A stretch of DNA of 32,159 nucleotides from a bacterium (GCA_029932385.1 JAOZQE010000011.1:1-32159), one strand, 5' to 3'; numbered from the stretch's first letter, positions 1 through 10,401 are shown. Numbers and translations: made by a program. The notes: generated by a model from the letters alone, not told the origin.

Positions 1-48
1 TACAGTGAAGGCGAACGCTATCTCGGTGCGAAAAAACTCTACGAATAA
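1..48 (+). CDS. C-terminal end of a truncated CDS (…YSEGERYLGAKKLYE*), product unknown
   Basis: Open frame from base 1 to TAA at 46-48, followed by a terminator-like hairpin at 94-135; too short to identify. Confidence 0.45.
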   Translation, partial: YSEGERYLGAKKLYE

Positions 49-93
49 ATAGTAAATCCGGATAAGAATGTACGGGCCATATGCCAAATAAGC

Positions 94-135
94 AAAAAGC
101 CGGAAGTGAAACTTGTCGTTCACTTCCGGCTTTTT
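94..135. terminator. Bidirectional Rho-independent terminator
   Basis: Perfect 17-bp inverted repeat AAAAAGCCGGAAGTGAA / TTCACTTCCGGCTTTTT with 8-nt loop, A/T tracts on both sides, between convergent genes. Confidence 0.9.
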
Positions 136-172
136 AATTTTTATTAGTCTCTGATCATTACGACCGGCAGAG

Positions 173-1660
173 TTAGTAGAGATTCGGCGTATTCCGTAAA
201 CGGGCGGTTACCCGCTCCCGGCCGATCGTGGTAACGATTTCAAAAAGACCGGGGCCGGCGAGCTGGCCGGTAATCACGGTTCTGACGCCGTTGATGATGG
301 CGCCCGGTTTAACCTCAAGCTCTTCGGCAAAAACCCGCATCAAATCTTCAATGGCGGCCTCGCTGAAATCTTCAAGCTGCTCCAGCCGGTCGGCAAGCTG
401 CGGCAGCCAGAGACTTAAATCGGGGAATTTATCGAGGTTGCGTTTCCGGGCCTTGGGCTCGATCTCATACTGAATTTCATCACTGAAATAGGGTTTTCCA
501 AAAACCGCAAAATCGGTCAAAAGATGATAACGGACCCGGATCAGATCAACAGTCTGCAGAAACCACTGATGCTTCGCTCCCGCATACTCGTCCCGCCACA
601 AACCGGCCTTTTCCAACTCGGCCCGGACATAGGGCTCAAGCTCCGTAAGCGCCATGGTTTTAATATAGTGGGCGTTCATGTTGATAGCTTTGGGGTCGGT
701 AATGAATTTAGGGTCGTTCTTATTTACATTAAAAACCGAGTTGGCCCGGTTCATACCCGCAAATGAGAAGGCCTCAAGCAGCTCTTCATAAGAGAACACC
801 TCTCTCGATTCCGGGTTGGACCAGCCCAGCAAAACCAGGAAATTAACCAGAGCCCAGGGCAGAAAACCGTGATCACGATAGAAGTGAATCGCCACCAGTT
901 CCCCGTGAGTACGCTTGGAAATTTTGGCTTTCTTCGGATCCAGAGTCAAACTCATATGTGCGAAAATCGGCAATTTCTTACCCAAGGCCTCATAGAGCAG
1001 AATCTGTTTCGGGGTGTTGCCAAGACCGTCCTGACCGCGAATAACATGGCTGATTCGATCGCGGGCATCATCGACCACATTGGAGAGCAGATAGAGCGGC
1101 TGGCCGTTGGCCCGAACGATGACAAAATCTTCAATATCCTGATAACGTTTCGTGATAGTCCCGTAAACCGCGTCATCGAAGACCACCGCGCCCTCACCCT
1201 CCGGCACCTTTAAACGCACCACATACGGATGCCCCTGGCTCTCCCGCTCCGCAACCTCGACCGGAGAGAGCTTCCGGCAGGTACGATCGTAACGAAAATC
1301 CTCTTTATTGGCTTTCGCAATTTCGCGTTTGGCCTCAAGTTCCTCCTTGGTACAGAAACACTTGTAAGCCGCTCCCGAAGCCAGCAGGGCTTCCGCGGCG
1401 ACAATATGCTCCTTGATAAAATCGGTCTGATAGTAGGGCCCTTCGTCACATTCGATCCCGAGCCACTCAAGCCCGTCAAGAATCCCCTGAATCATTTCGG
1501 TAGTTGAACGTTCGGTATCGGTATCTTCAATTCTTAAAATCAGTTTCCCGTTATTCTGCCGGGCATAGAGCCAGTTTAAAATCGCCGTCCGGGCCCCGCC
1601 GATATGGAGATAGCCCGTCGGACTCGGGGCAAAGCGTACTCTTACTTCTTCACTCATCAT
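173..1660 (-). CDS. gltX: Glutamyl-tRNA synthetase
   Basis: VRFAPSPTGYLHIGGARTAILNWLYAR (HIGH-type motif), RIEDTDTERS, KISKRTHG (KMSKS-type); full length. Confidence 0.97.
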   Translation of the reverse strand: MMSEEVRVRFAPSPTGYLHIGGARTAILNWLYARQNNGKLILRIEDTDTERSTTEMIQGILDGLEWLGIECDEGPYYQTDFIKEHIVAAEALLASGAAYKCFCTKEELEAKREIAKANKEDFRYDRTCRKLSPVEVAERESQGHPYVVRLKVPEGEGAVVFDDAVYGTITKRYQDIEDFVIVRANGQPLYLLSNVVDDARDRISHVIRGQDGLGNTPKQILLYEALGKKLPIFAHMSLTLDPKKAKISKRTHGELVAIHFYRDHGFLPWALVNFLVLLGWSNPESREVFSYEELLEAFSFAGMNRANSVFNVNKNDPKFITDPKAINMNAHYIKTMALTELEPYVRAELEKAGLWRDEYAGAKHQWFLQTVDLIRVRYHLLTDFAVFGKPYFSDEIQYEIEPKARKRNLDKFPDLSLWLPQLADRLEQLEDFSEAAIEDLMRVFAEELEVKPGAIINGVRTVITGQLAGPGLFEIVTTIGRERVTARLRNTPNLY

Positions 1661-1808
1661 TCTATCCTGTACTTAAAAAGTTATTTTTGCCAATAATTAT
1701 TCACTTTCGCCTAACTAACACACAAAGAGTATTCATTTCAACCACAGGCTTACGCCCGGGGCCGGTTTTTTATTCCATCTGGACACTGTTTCATGTTAAA
1801 AGATGCCG

Positions 1809-1948
1809 AAATCATCGAAAAATTGCCTTTTTACCCGATTACGGCGTTAGGTTCAAATTTTAATCCTCGAAATATTCTATATATTCCTCCGGTTAAAATC
1901 TTCACCTGCCTTGTACTCGAATAAAAATTCTAATTTTTCAAGATACCC
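1809..1948. repeat. Family-A interspersed palindromic element, copy A1 (degenerate left end)
   Basis: Ungapped match by eye to 10582-10724 (roughly 80-85% identity); ends …tcgaaaaattg / taatttttcaaga, inner arms ATTTTAATC…GGTTAAAAT, centre AATAT-tctat-ATATT. Confidence 0.85.
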
Positions 1949-1973
1949 ATAAGTAAAGAGACAGGCTTCATCT

Positions 1974-2804
1974 ATGAACTTTGATCAAACTTCCGATATT
2001 CTTGAAATTCCCGACTCATGGCGGCAGGGATGGCTCAAAAGCGAACCGTTCACGAAACTTTTCGCTCTTGAAGGCAAACTTTACCGCCATAAGGACGGAC
2101 GCCGAACGCTTCAGTTTAAGCATGATGGAAAAAGCTATTTTGCCAAACTTCATCACGGTCTCGGCTGGCACCGGTTCCTAAAAAGCCTGTTTCGTCTTAA
2201 ATGGCCGATCAGCGGGGCTGAAAATGAGTGGCAGGCAATCAAACTCCTGGAAGCCTTAGATATCCCGACAACCCCGCTGGTTGCCTACGGCCGCCGGGGC
2301 ACCAACCCAGTCAACAAACAATCATTTATTATTACCGAAGACCTTGATAACTGTACCAGTCTGGAAGATTACTGCCGCGAATGGCCGGTCAAACCACCGC
2401 CGCCCGAACTGAAATGGGCTCTGATAAAAGAAGTGGCTCGGATTACCGGCACCATGCATCGAGCTGGATTAAACCATTGTGATCTCTATATCTGCCATTT
2501 TCTGCTTGAACTTGAAAACGGCAGCGTTCCTGATCCGAAAAAACCAATCCTGCACCTGATTGATCTGCACCGCGTGCGCCAACGTCGGCAACTGCCGCGC
2601 CGCTGGCAGATCAAAGATCTGGCGGCACTCCATTTCTCAAGTTTTGAAATCGGCCTCACCCGGCGCGACCGGCTGCGTTTCATAAAAATCTACAGCCAGG
2701 CACCATTGCGCCAGGCTTTGACCGAAAACCCGCAACTCTGGCAGGCGGTTGAAAAACGGGGCCAGGCTTTTTATCGAGAATTTAAACGACGGGGCCCACG
2801 ATGA
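1974..2804 (+). CDS. waaP: Lipopolysaccharide core heptose kinase, WaaP/RfaP (Kdo/WaaP) family
   Basis: GRRTLQFKHDGKSYFAKLHHGLGW, SGAENEWQAI, FIITEDL, MHRAGLNHCDLYICHFLL match WaaP-family motifs. Confidence 0.85.
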   Translation: MNFDQTSDILEIPDSWRQGWLKSEPFTKLFALEGKLYRHKDGRRTLQFKHDGKSYFAKLHHGLGWHRFLKSLFRLKWPISGAENEWQAIKLLEALDIPTTPLVAYGRRGTNPVNKQSFIITEDLDNCTSLEDYCREWPVKPPPPELKWALIKEVARITGTMHRAGLNHCDLYICHFLLELENGSVPDPKKPILHLIDLHRVRQRRQLPRRWQIKDLAALHFSSFEIGLTRRDRLRFIKIYSQAPLRQALTENPQLWQAVEKRGQAFYREFKRRGPR

Positions 2805-3808
2805 GAGTGCTTCTGGTGCAGACCAGTTTTCTTGGCGACACCATCCTTTCCACCCCGTTGATTGCGGCCTTGAAAGAGCTCCATCCGCAGGCCGAAATCT
2901 GGATGATGACCACCCCTCTGGCCGCAACTCTAGTAAAGCGCGACCCGCTCCTGAGCGGGGTTATCCTGTTTGCAAAACGTGGCCGGGAGAGCGGCATAAA
3001 AGGTATCTTGCGACAGGCCGCAACATTACGCAAACTGAAATTTCAGATCGTCTATTCCTTGCACAGATCCGCCCGCACCAGCCTGTTGTTAAAATTAAGT
3101 CGGATTCCAAAAAGAGTCGGCTTCAAAAATTCCCGGCTGGCTTTTCTCTACACTGAAACCCGGCTGCGGCCACCGGAAAAGCACGATGTTCTGCGCAATC
3201 TGGCCCTGGTCAGCGAAGATTTCAAAGGCCGCAAGCTACCCGACGAACTCCGCCTTTTTACTCCGCCCAGAAAGGAGCTTGCTACAAATATGCAAGCCCA
3301 TCTGCCGGAAGCCGGAAGCTATGCCCTCATTGTTCCCGGCAGTGCCTGGGAAACCAAGCGCTGGAGTGCCAGCGGCTATCATCAGGTAGCGAAGTATCTC
3401 ATCGAGAAAGGTCTTAAGGTGGTCTTGACGGGAAGTGCGGATGAGGCTGAGATCTGCCGGGAAGTTGCGGGTAATCTAAAGGTAATTAATCTTGCCGGAG
3501 AGGCGGATTTAGATACGGCTCTCTACCTGACAGAAAATGCCCGAATGATGATCTGTAATGACAGCATGGCCCTGCACATGGCTTCAGCCTACAAAACCCC
3601 AACCGTGGCCGTCTTCTGTGCCACCGTTCCCGAATTCGGTTTCGGCCCCTGGCAGAATCAAGCTCTGACAGTTGAAAAAAAAGACCTTGACTGCCGCCCC
3701 TGTGCCCGTCACGGCAGCCGCAGCTGCCCCAATCAAAGCCGGGCCTGTATCGATGAACTGCCGGCCGAAGAAGTAGTCAATGCGGTACATGAATTGCTGA
3801 ATTGCTGA
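2801..3808 (+). CDS. waaF: ADP-heptose:LPS heptosyltransferase, glycosyltransferase family 9
   Basis: MRVLLVQTSFLGDTILSTPLIAALKELHP N-terminus, PGSAWETKRW, CNDSMALHMASAYKTPTVAVF; ATGA overlap with the upstream kinase gene. Confidence 0.88.
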   Translation: MRVLLVQTSFLGDTILSTPLIAALKELHPQAEIWMMTTPLAATLVKRDPLLSGVILFAKRGRESGIKGILRQAATLRKLKFQIVYSLHRSARTSLLLKLSRIPKRVGFKNSRLAFLYTETRLRPPEKHDVLRNLALVSEDFKGRKLPDELRLFTPPRKELATNMQAHLPEAGSYALIVPGSAWETKRWSASGYHQVAKYLIEKGLKVVLTGSADEAEICREVAGNLKVINLAGEADLDTALYLTENARMMICNDSMALHMASAYKTPTVAVFCATVPEFGFGPWQNQALTVEKKDLDCRPCARHGSRSCPNQSRACIDELPAEEVVNAVHELLNC

Positions 3809-3820
3809 TTTTGTAAACTG

Positions 3821-6454
3821 TTATTCGAGCAGACCGCCGCAACACCGCAGAAGTTCTTTCTGGGAAAACGGTTTTTCCATTACTTCCATGACCACTGGAA
3901 AAAGTTTGCAGACCCTGAAACCTTCGTTGACAGTGCCGGTCATAATCAGGACTGGAATTTTAATATTCTCACGCTCCATTTCAGCCAGAAACTCCTCACC
4001 ACTCATCCCCGGCATAATCAGATCAAGGATAATCAGGTCAATCTCCGACTCCTTAATAATAGTGAGGGCTTCACGGCCGTGAGAGGTCGTCTTAATCCGG
4101 CCGCCATAGAGTTCAAGCAGAACCTTAAGACTGTCTCTTAAAATCTCTTCATCTTCAACAACCAGAATATTTTTTGCCTTAAGATCATGCGAATACTCTT
4201 CAACAAGTTTCGGGGACAGCTCCTTTTTAACCCCGCTGGCAACCGGTAGATAGATCACAAATGAACTGCCGGCTCCGATCTCTGAATTTACCGTTATAAT
4301 TCCGTTGTGATTGGTAATCGTCCGATATGCAATCGGCAACCCTAAGCCGGTACCTTTACGATTGGTCCACTCCTTGGTGCTGAAAAACGGGTCAAATATT
4401 CTTTTCATCATCGCCGGAGGGATACCGCTACCGTTATCGGAAACCGTAATTTCACAATACCATTTACCCGGAATCAGATTAAAACGCTGGCCTAAATAAC
4501 GATCGACAAATTTAACCTTGGCAACCACATTTATACGGGTTTCACTCTGATCTGCGGGAAAAGATTCCACGGCATTCAAGATCAGATTCAATAGAGATTG
4601 TACCAGAGCCGAACGATTCACATCCAGCTTAACCTCATCACTGTCCTCCAGATAATCACATACAATCTGAACCGGGATTGAAGGGGGCACTAAAGCTAAG
4701 GTTGACTCCACCAGTTCAACCACACTCATAATTTCGGTTCCCCCGACATCACGCCGCGAGAAAAGCATAATCTTTCCCGTCAGATCAGCTGCCTGCAGGG
4801 AAGCTTGTTTGAGCTTTTCGATGTAATGGCTGCACTTCTGAGGAGAACTTTTAATCATCATTTCCAAAAGTTCAATATTGCCGTGTATACTCGCCAGCAG
4901 ATTATTGAAATCATGCGCGAAACCGGCCGCCAGAATACCAACGGTCTCCATTTTCTGGGTCTGGACGATGACCTCGGTCTGACGTTCAACTTCCTTATGG
5001 AGAAAGTCACTGTAGACCTCAACCTCTCGCTGCAGGCGCCGCTCCTCACTGATATCATGAAGGCTACTGATATAACCAACCCGGTTACCGTCACGGTAGA
5101 TTTCAGAGAAGTTCTGACTGACCTCATGGGCAGGCTGTTTCCCGACCTTCCGGTACGAAACGATCCCCTGCCAGCGACCGCGCAGAGCCAAATGCGCCAG
5201 AATATCATCAGGCAATCCTTTGGCGGTCACATTGGCTGGCCCCTTGCGAAACATGGCTCCGACAATCTCATCCTGCGGCACCCCTATGATCTCGCAATAA
5301 GGCTGATTCGCGAACAGGTAACGGCCCCTGTAGTCAAGGACAATAACTCCATCTACACTTGCGACCAGACCTGCCTTGAAAATTGCACTCTCCCGGGCAA
5401 AATGGTCAAGACGCCGGAGCATGAAAAATGATATCGCAACAATCAGCAGCAGAGACAGAATACACAGAGAAATAATCGGCAACAACAGATTCCAGACCAG
5501 TTCATTGGCTTTTATACTCGGAGTCGCCACCATAACGGTCCAGCCTGAAGTCCCCAGCCGCAAACTCTCAAATGAAGCCAAAAAATCTCTTGGAGAACTC
5601 TTATCTTCGCCGACAGATATCTTCATAGTGGTTGAAAAAGGGCTGCGATTACTCAGGGCGGCCATAACTTCAGGTATCTGTTTTTTATCAAGCTGCACCA
5701 GAGGCTCTTTTTTTTCATAGAACAGATCAGCCGCGGGGCTGCCGTAGGCAGGATAGAAATTAGTATAGAGCAGACCCGACAGCGATGAAAAGACTACCTT
5801 TCCCCGGCAATTAGCAACTATAATATCACGGCGTTTGTCAACGATCATACTTCGACAGTAGTTGTCAAAAATAAAATCGAGCTGGTAAGGAACCAGCATA
5901 AGCCCGACATACTTCCCCTCCACCTCCACGCGCTTGGTAAAAATGACCATCGGCACCGGCATCACCTTTTCAAGTTCAGGGACATACTTCATAAGAACCG
6001 TAACATACTGATGCAGACCCGGATCACGATTCTCACTCCAGAGATCAATCGCAAAATGCTGCCACTCATAAACATCCCGCAGAGGCAGTCCTAAGGGTAT
6101 GAAATCACCGTCATGGCCGGTATAGTAGACTTTATTGTCGGAACTCAAAAATATGAGATGGGTTATCTCCGGATAGATATCCCAGAGCAGGCGAAAACGC
6201 TGCGAGGTTACGAGACTTATATTATCAACCTGATGGGGAGTGAACGTTAACACTGAGTTAACCGTCTGCCGAACCCGGGCTAAATAGTTTTCCAGATTAC
6301 TGACGATACGTTTCGCCACCACCTGCTGTTCCATCTGAACTTCAAGGGTAGAATGCCTAGTGAAATGGTCGTAAGAAAAGTATCCGGCAGCAGAAAAGAT
6401 GAGCAGGGCCGCCACGACTATGATAATAAATTTAAGGTAGCTTCGACTTGCCAT
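3821..6454 (-). CDS. Membrane-anchored hybrid sensor histidine kinase (N-terminal TM, extracytoplasmic sensor, second TM, PAS, HisKA, HATPase, REC)
   Basis: Hydrophobic FIIIVVAALLIFSAAGY and LLLPIISLCILSLLLIVAISFFML; GFAHDFNNLLASIHGNIE H-box; DNGSGIP…GTGLGLPIA; REC NILVVEDEEILR…LIILDLIMPG. Confidence 0.93.
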   Translation of the reverse strand: MASRSYLKFIIIVVAALLIFSAAGYFSYDHFTRHSTLEVQMEQQVVAKRIVSNLENYLARVRQTVNSVLTFTPHQVDNISLVTSQRFRLLWDIYPEITHLIFLSSDNKVYYTGHDGDFIPLGLPLRDVYEWQHFAIDLWSENRDPGLHQYVTVLMKYVPELEKVMPVPMVIFTKRVEVEGKYVGLMLVPYQLDFIFDNYCRSMIVDKRRDIIVANCRGKVVFSSLSGLLYTNFYPAYGSPAADLFYEKKEPLVQLDKKQIPEVMAALSNRSPFSTTMKISVGEDKSSPRDFLASFESLRLGTSGWTVMVATPSIKANELVWNLLLPIISLCILSLLLIVAISFFMLRRLDHFARESAIFKAGLVASVDGVIVLDYRGRYLFANQPYCEIIGVPQDEIVGAMFRKGPANVTAKGLPDDILAHLALRGRWQGIVSYRKVGKQPAHEVSQNFSEIYRDGNRVGYISSLHDISEERRLQREVEVYSDFLHKEVERQTEVIVQTQKMETVGILAAGFAHDFNNLLASIHGNIELLEMMIKSSPQKCSHYIEKLKQASLQAADLTGKIMLFSRRDVGGTEIMSVVELVESTLALVPPSIPVQIVCDYLEDSDEVKLDVNRSALVQSLLNLILNAVESFPADQSETRINVVAKVKFVDRYLGQRFNLIPGKWYCEITVSDNGSGIPPAMMKRIFDPFFSTKEWTNRKGTGLGLPIAYRTITNHNGIITVNSEIGAGSSFVIYLPVASGVKKELSPKLVEEYSHDLKAKNILVVEDEEILRDSLKVLLELYGGRIKTTSHGREALTIIKESEIDLIILDLIMPGMSGEEFLAEMERENIKIPVLIMTGTVNEGFRVCKLFPVVMEVMEKPFSQKELLRCCGGLLE

Positions 6455-6590
6455 CAGAAAATAAAAGGCTCAAAATATTATTAAAAATAGAGTCGCAGTA
6501 TCCGGCTCGACATATCTACCTATATACAAGTTCATCGACAAAACGCAAGATAAAACCGAGCCACAAACTCTAATCTCCTTAGGTACTCGC

Positions 6591-7553
6591 TTAATCGGGT
6601 TTGCCACCAGCCCCACACCACTCCGGTAGCGGGGCCGAGATTATCCTGCCGTCGGCAAGGGTAAGTTGAAAACAGTGGAGATGAAAAGCAACGTCGGCAG
6701 TCACCTTAACAAAATCAGATTCACCAGCCACAAACGGCCGGCCACCGTAAAGTGAATCTCCGAGCAGCGGATGACCAAAATCAGCCAGATGCACCCGAAG
6801 TTGATGCATGACCCCGCTGACCATAACCAGTCTGGTCAGGGTTGAATCATAGGAGGCTGTGTATGAAACCGGAAAAATTTCCGTCCGGGCAGGATAGATA
6901 CCACGGCATAAAGGTGCGGGCGGGGTCACAACCATTCGCCGGCGGTCATCGACATCATGAGTCAGAGCCTTATCAACAACAATTTTATTTTCAATTAAAC
7001 CATGTACCTGAGCCATATATTCTTTAACGACAAGATGACGGCTGAACTGCTCGCGCAATCGCTTCCAGGACGAATCACTGCGGGCGACCAATAAGACTCC
7101 GGAGGTGGCAAAATCGAGACGGTGCAACAGGCCGGGCTGCAACGGCCCGAAATCTCCGATGCCGGCAAGTTCTGGAAAAACTGTGATAAGATGATTAGCC
7201 AGGGTTCCGGTTCCTGCCGCCTCAAGCGGATGGGTATGAGAGCCGGCCGGCTTATTTAAAGCCAGCATTTCCTCATCCTGATAAAGGATCTCAAGTTCAG
7301 GTTCAGCTTCCGTTTCCGGCTTCTCCGGCTGCAGGCGATTTAGAAGTTCTTCAGGAATGACAACCTTCTGTCCAACTGCCAGAGAAGTGCCTTTCAGCGC
7401 CCGCCGGCCGTCAACCTTGACTTCATGATTACGCAGAGCTCGACGCCATTGATTGATCGGAATAAATGGATACCTAGTGTGGAGAAAATGATCCAGACGA
7501 GAGGTTGATTTATCAACAACAATGGTAATCACAGGGGATGAAAAAGAGGGCAT
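6591..7553 (-). CDS. RluA-family pseudouridine synthase with S4 domain
   Basis: S4-like N-terminus (STSRLDHFL…VKVDGRRALKGTSLAVGQKVVIP); catalytic LLHRLDFATSGVLLVARS; HQLRVHLADFGHPLLGDSLYGG. Confidence 0.93.
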   Translation of the reverse strand: MPSFSSPVITIVVDKSTSRLDHFLHTRYPFIPINQWRRALRNHEVKVDGRRALKGTSLAVGQKVVIPEELLNRLQPEKPETEAEPELEILYQDEEMLALNKPAGSHTHPLEAAGTGTLANHLITVFPELAGIGDFGPLQPGLLHRLDFATSGVLLVARSDSSWKRLREQFSRHLVVKEYMAQVHGLIENKIVVDKALTHDVDDRRRMVVTPPAPLCRGIYPARTEIFPVSYTASYDSTLTRLVMVSGVMHQLRVHLADFGHPLLGDSLYGGRPFVAGESDFVKVTADVAFHLHCFQLTLADGRIISAPLPEWCGAGGKPD

Positions 7554-7621
7554 ATCTATTCCCCGTACCGTAAACTACGGGTACAGACAGTTCAACAATT
7601 TACAGGTTATTTGCTGAAATC

Positions 7622-7672
7622 ACTTATCTACGACCGGGGCCAATCTTACCCGATCCCCGGTTGCAGATAAGT
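7622..7672. other. Long imperfect stem-loop in the valS-rluA intergenic region
   Basis: ACTTATCT(acg)ACCGGGG … CCCCGGT(tgc)AGATAAGT: 15 base pairs interrupted by a 3x3 internal loop; no U-tract immediately following. Confidence 0.7.
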
Positions 7673-7689
7673 CAGACAAAATTTATTTT

Positions 7690-10401
7690 TCAGGATTCTG
7701 TAACCTGCTCCAGGGTTCTGATATTGGCTTTGATCTTTTCAACCTTAAGACTGAGCTCTTTGTACTTGGCCTTTTCTTTCTCAATAACCTCAGCTGGAGC
7801 TTTGGCCAGGAACTTTTCATTACCGAGTTTGTTACTGACTCCACTGAACTCTTTTTCGGTTTTTTTAAGCTCTTTCGCTAAGCGAGCCGCCTCCTGGGCA
7901 AAATCAATCAAGCCGGCAAGCGGAACAAATATCTCAAAACCTGCGGCCAGGCCCGCAGCTGATTGCGGCGGCCGCATGACTTCTGAATCTATGGTAAAAG
8001 ATGTCAGGCGGGCAATATTGGCGATTGCGGCCGAGCTCTTTTTTAAGGCTGTAATTGCCCCGGCATCAGGTCCGGTAACCACCGCCGCCAAGCGTTGCCC
8101 CGGGGAGAGATTCATCTCTCCGCGAATATTTCGGACAGCCGTAATCACGGCCATCACCTGCTCCATATCCGCAGCCGCCGATTCATCTTCAAATTCAGCA
8201 TCGGCCCGGGGAAAAGCGGTCTGCATAATACTCTCCGGCATAGCGGATGTATGCGGCAGAGTCTGCCAGATCTCTTCACAGACAAACGGCATAATCGGGT
8301 GCAGTAGTCTTACGACCTGCTCTATCGTACGGTAGAGAACAATCTGAGCCGTAGTCCGCCGGAGAGGATCATCGCTCTGAAAGAGATCGGGTTTGGCAAG
8401 CTCCAGATACCAGTCACAGAATTCATGCCAGGTAAATTGATAAAGGGCATGCGCCGCATCATTAAAACGATACTCATCCAGAGCCGCAACCACTTCGGCA
8501 ACGGTCTGGTTCAGACGATGGCATATCCAGCGCTCGGCCAAGGAGAGATCACGCCCGGAGATTTCAGCCTCAGGGTCAAAACCTTCAAGGTTCATCAGAG
8601 TAAAACGGGCCGCGTTCCAGAGTTTGTTGACGAAATTGCGGTAACCGCTGATCCGGGCCTCGGAGAGGCTGACGTCGCGCCCCTGAGCTGCAAACGCAGC
8701 CAACGTAAAACGTAAGGCATCGGCTCCGTACTGATCTATAATAATCAAAGGATCAATAACATTACCCTTTGATTTACTCATCTTCTGACCATGTTCATCA
8801 CGAACCAGAGCATGGATATAGACATCCTTAAACGGAATCTCATCCATACATTTGAGGCCCATCATCATCATCCTGGCAACCCAGAAAAAGAGGATATCAA
8901 AACCGGTTACCAGCACTGAAGTGGGATAATATTTTTTCAAAGTCGGGGTTGATTGCGGCCAGCCCATGGTCGAGAACGGCCAGAGACCGGAGGAGAACCA
9001 GGTGTCAAGGACATCGGTTTCCTGACGCAGATTGGCACTTGCACACTCAGGACAGACATCGGGATCTTCACGCGCGACAATCATTTTGCCGCAATCTTCG
9101 CAATACCAGACCGGGATTCGATGACCCCACCATATCTGCCGCGAAATACACCAGTCGCGGATATTTTCCATCCAGTTGAAATAGGTCTTCTCCCAGTTCT
9201 GAGGGATAATCCGGGTATCACCGTTTTTAACCGCGGCCAGAGCCCGATCCGCCAGGGGTTTTATTTTGACAAACCACTGATTCGAAAGATAGGGCTCAAT
9301 AATCGTCTGACAGCGGTAGCAGTGGCCGACATTATGCTGATAATCTTTAATTGCGGGCAGCAGATTAAGCTCCGCCAAATCTTTAATTACCTGCTCCCGG
9401 CACGCCTCACGGGTCAGACCGGCATAAGATCCGGCATTCTCATTCATAACCCCGGCCTCATCCATCACTTTGATGATCTCAAGTTTATGCCGGATCCCGA
9501 CCTCAAAGTCGTTGGCATCATGGGCCGGAGTGATCTTTACCGCTCCGGAACCGAACTCGCGATCAACGTAGTCATCGGCCACCACCGGAATCCGGCGGTT
9601 CATCAACGGTAACAGGACTTCTTTGCCGACCATGTCACGATAACGCTCGTCGGCTCCGTTAACCGCGACCGCGGTGTCGCCAAGCATAGTTTCAGGCCGG
9701 GTCGTGGAAACAATAATCGAACCCGAGCCATCCGCCAGAGGATACTCAAGATCCCAGAGTTTGCCGTCGTTATGCTCCTCAAATTCAACTTCCAGATCAG
9801 AGAGTGCGGTATGACAACGCGGACACCAGTTGATGATATAGTCGCCCTGATAGATCAGACCATCTTCATAAAGGGTAACGAAAACCTCTCGCACCGCTTT
9901 CGAAAGACCTTCATCCATCGTGAAACGCTCCCGGCTCCAGTCACAGGAGGAGCCAAGTCGTTTCAACTGATTAATAATGGTACCGCCCGACTCCCGGCGC
10001 CACTGCCAGACCCTTTCAATAAATTTTTCACGGCCGATATCGTGTCGCCCGATCCCCTCTGCGGCCAACTGTTTCTCAACCACATTCTGAGTCGCGATCC
10101 CGGCATGATCCATACCCGGCATCCAGAGAACATTTCGACCCTGCTGCCGCTGATAACGAGCCAGGATATCCTGCAAGAGATTATTCAAGGCATGGCCCAT
10201 ATGCAGGGAGCCGGTAACATTCGGCGGTGGGATAACCATAGAGAAGGGTTCGCCGTCGGCCTCAGGATCAGCGGCAAAGCAGCCCTTCTCTTCCCAAAAT
10301 TCATACCACTTGCTTTCGATCTTTGAAGGATCGTAATTTTTGTCAAGCTGTCGCGCCGGGTTATCGGAATGGTTAACGTTTTCAGTCATTGTCGTACTCA
10401 A
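7690..10401 (-). CDS. valS: Valyl-tRNA synthetase
   Basis: PPPNVTGSLHMGHALNN, KMSKSKGNVIDPL, DVLDTWFSSGLWPFSTMGWP, C-terminal coiled coil. Confidence 0.98.
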   Translation of the reverse strand: MSTTMTENVNHSDNPARQLDKNYDPSKIESKWYEFWEEKGCFAADPEADGEPFSMVIPPPNVTGSLHMGHALNNLLQDILARYQRQQGRNVLWMPGMDHAGIATQNVVEKQLAAEGIGRHDIGREKFIERVWQWRRESGGTIINQLKRLGSSCDWSRERFTMDEGLSKAVREVFVTLYEDGLIYQGDYIINWCPRCHTALSDLEVEFEEHNDGKLWDLEYPLADGSGSIIVSTTRPETMLGDTAVAVNGADERYRDMVGKEVLLPLMNRRIPVVADDYVDREFGSGAVKITPAHDANDFEVGIRHKLEIIKVMDEAGVMNENAGSYAGLTREACREQVIKDLAELNLLPAIKDYQHNVGHCYRCQTIIEPYLSNQWFVKIKPLADRALAAVKNGDTRIIPQNWEKTYFNWMENIRDWCISRQIWWGHRIPVWYCEDCGKMIVAREDPDVCPECASANLRQETDVLDTWFSSGLWPFSTMGWPQSTPTLKKYYPTSVLVTGFDILFFWVARMMMMGLKCMDEIPFKDVYIHALVRDEHGQKMSKSKGNVIDPLIIIDQYGADALRFTLAAFAAQGRDVSLSEARISGYRNFVNKLWNAARFTLMNLEGFDPEAEISGRDLSLAERWICHRLNQTVAEVVAALDEYRFNDAAHALYQFTWHEFCDWYLELAKPDLFQSDDPLRRTTAQIVLYRTIEQVVRLLHPIMPFVCEEIWQTLPHTSAMPESIMQTAFPRADAEFEDESAAADMEQVMAVITAVRNIRGEMNLSPGQRLAAVVTGPDAGAITALKKSSAAIANIARLTSFTIDSEVMRPPQSAAGLAAGFEIFVPLAGLIDFAQEAARLAKELKKTEKEFSGVSNKLGNEKFLAKAPAEVIEKEKAKYKELSLKVEKIKANIRTLEQVTES

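Noticed and set aside
4805-5431. 208-aa plus-strand ORF antisense to the hybrid kinase
   Set aside because: Overlaps the well-supported HisKA/PAS coding region; no independent evidence.
7661-8335. 224-aa plus-strand ORF antisense to the valS C-terminus
   Set aside because: S/A-rich, low-complexity translation typical of antisense frames.
8953-9612. 219-aa plus-strand ORF antisense to valS
   Set aside because: Shadow ORF; product lacks domain-like features.
9772-10326. 184-aa plus-strand ORF antisense to valS
   Set aside because: Shadow ORF opposite a strongly conserved synthetase; no recognisable motifs or RBS.
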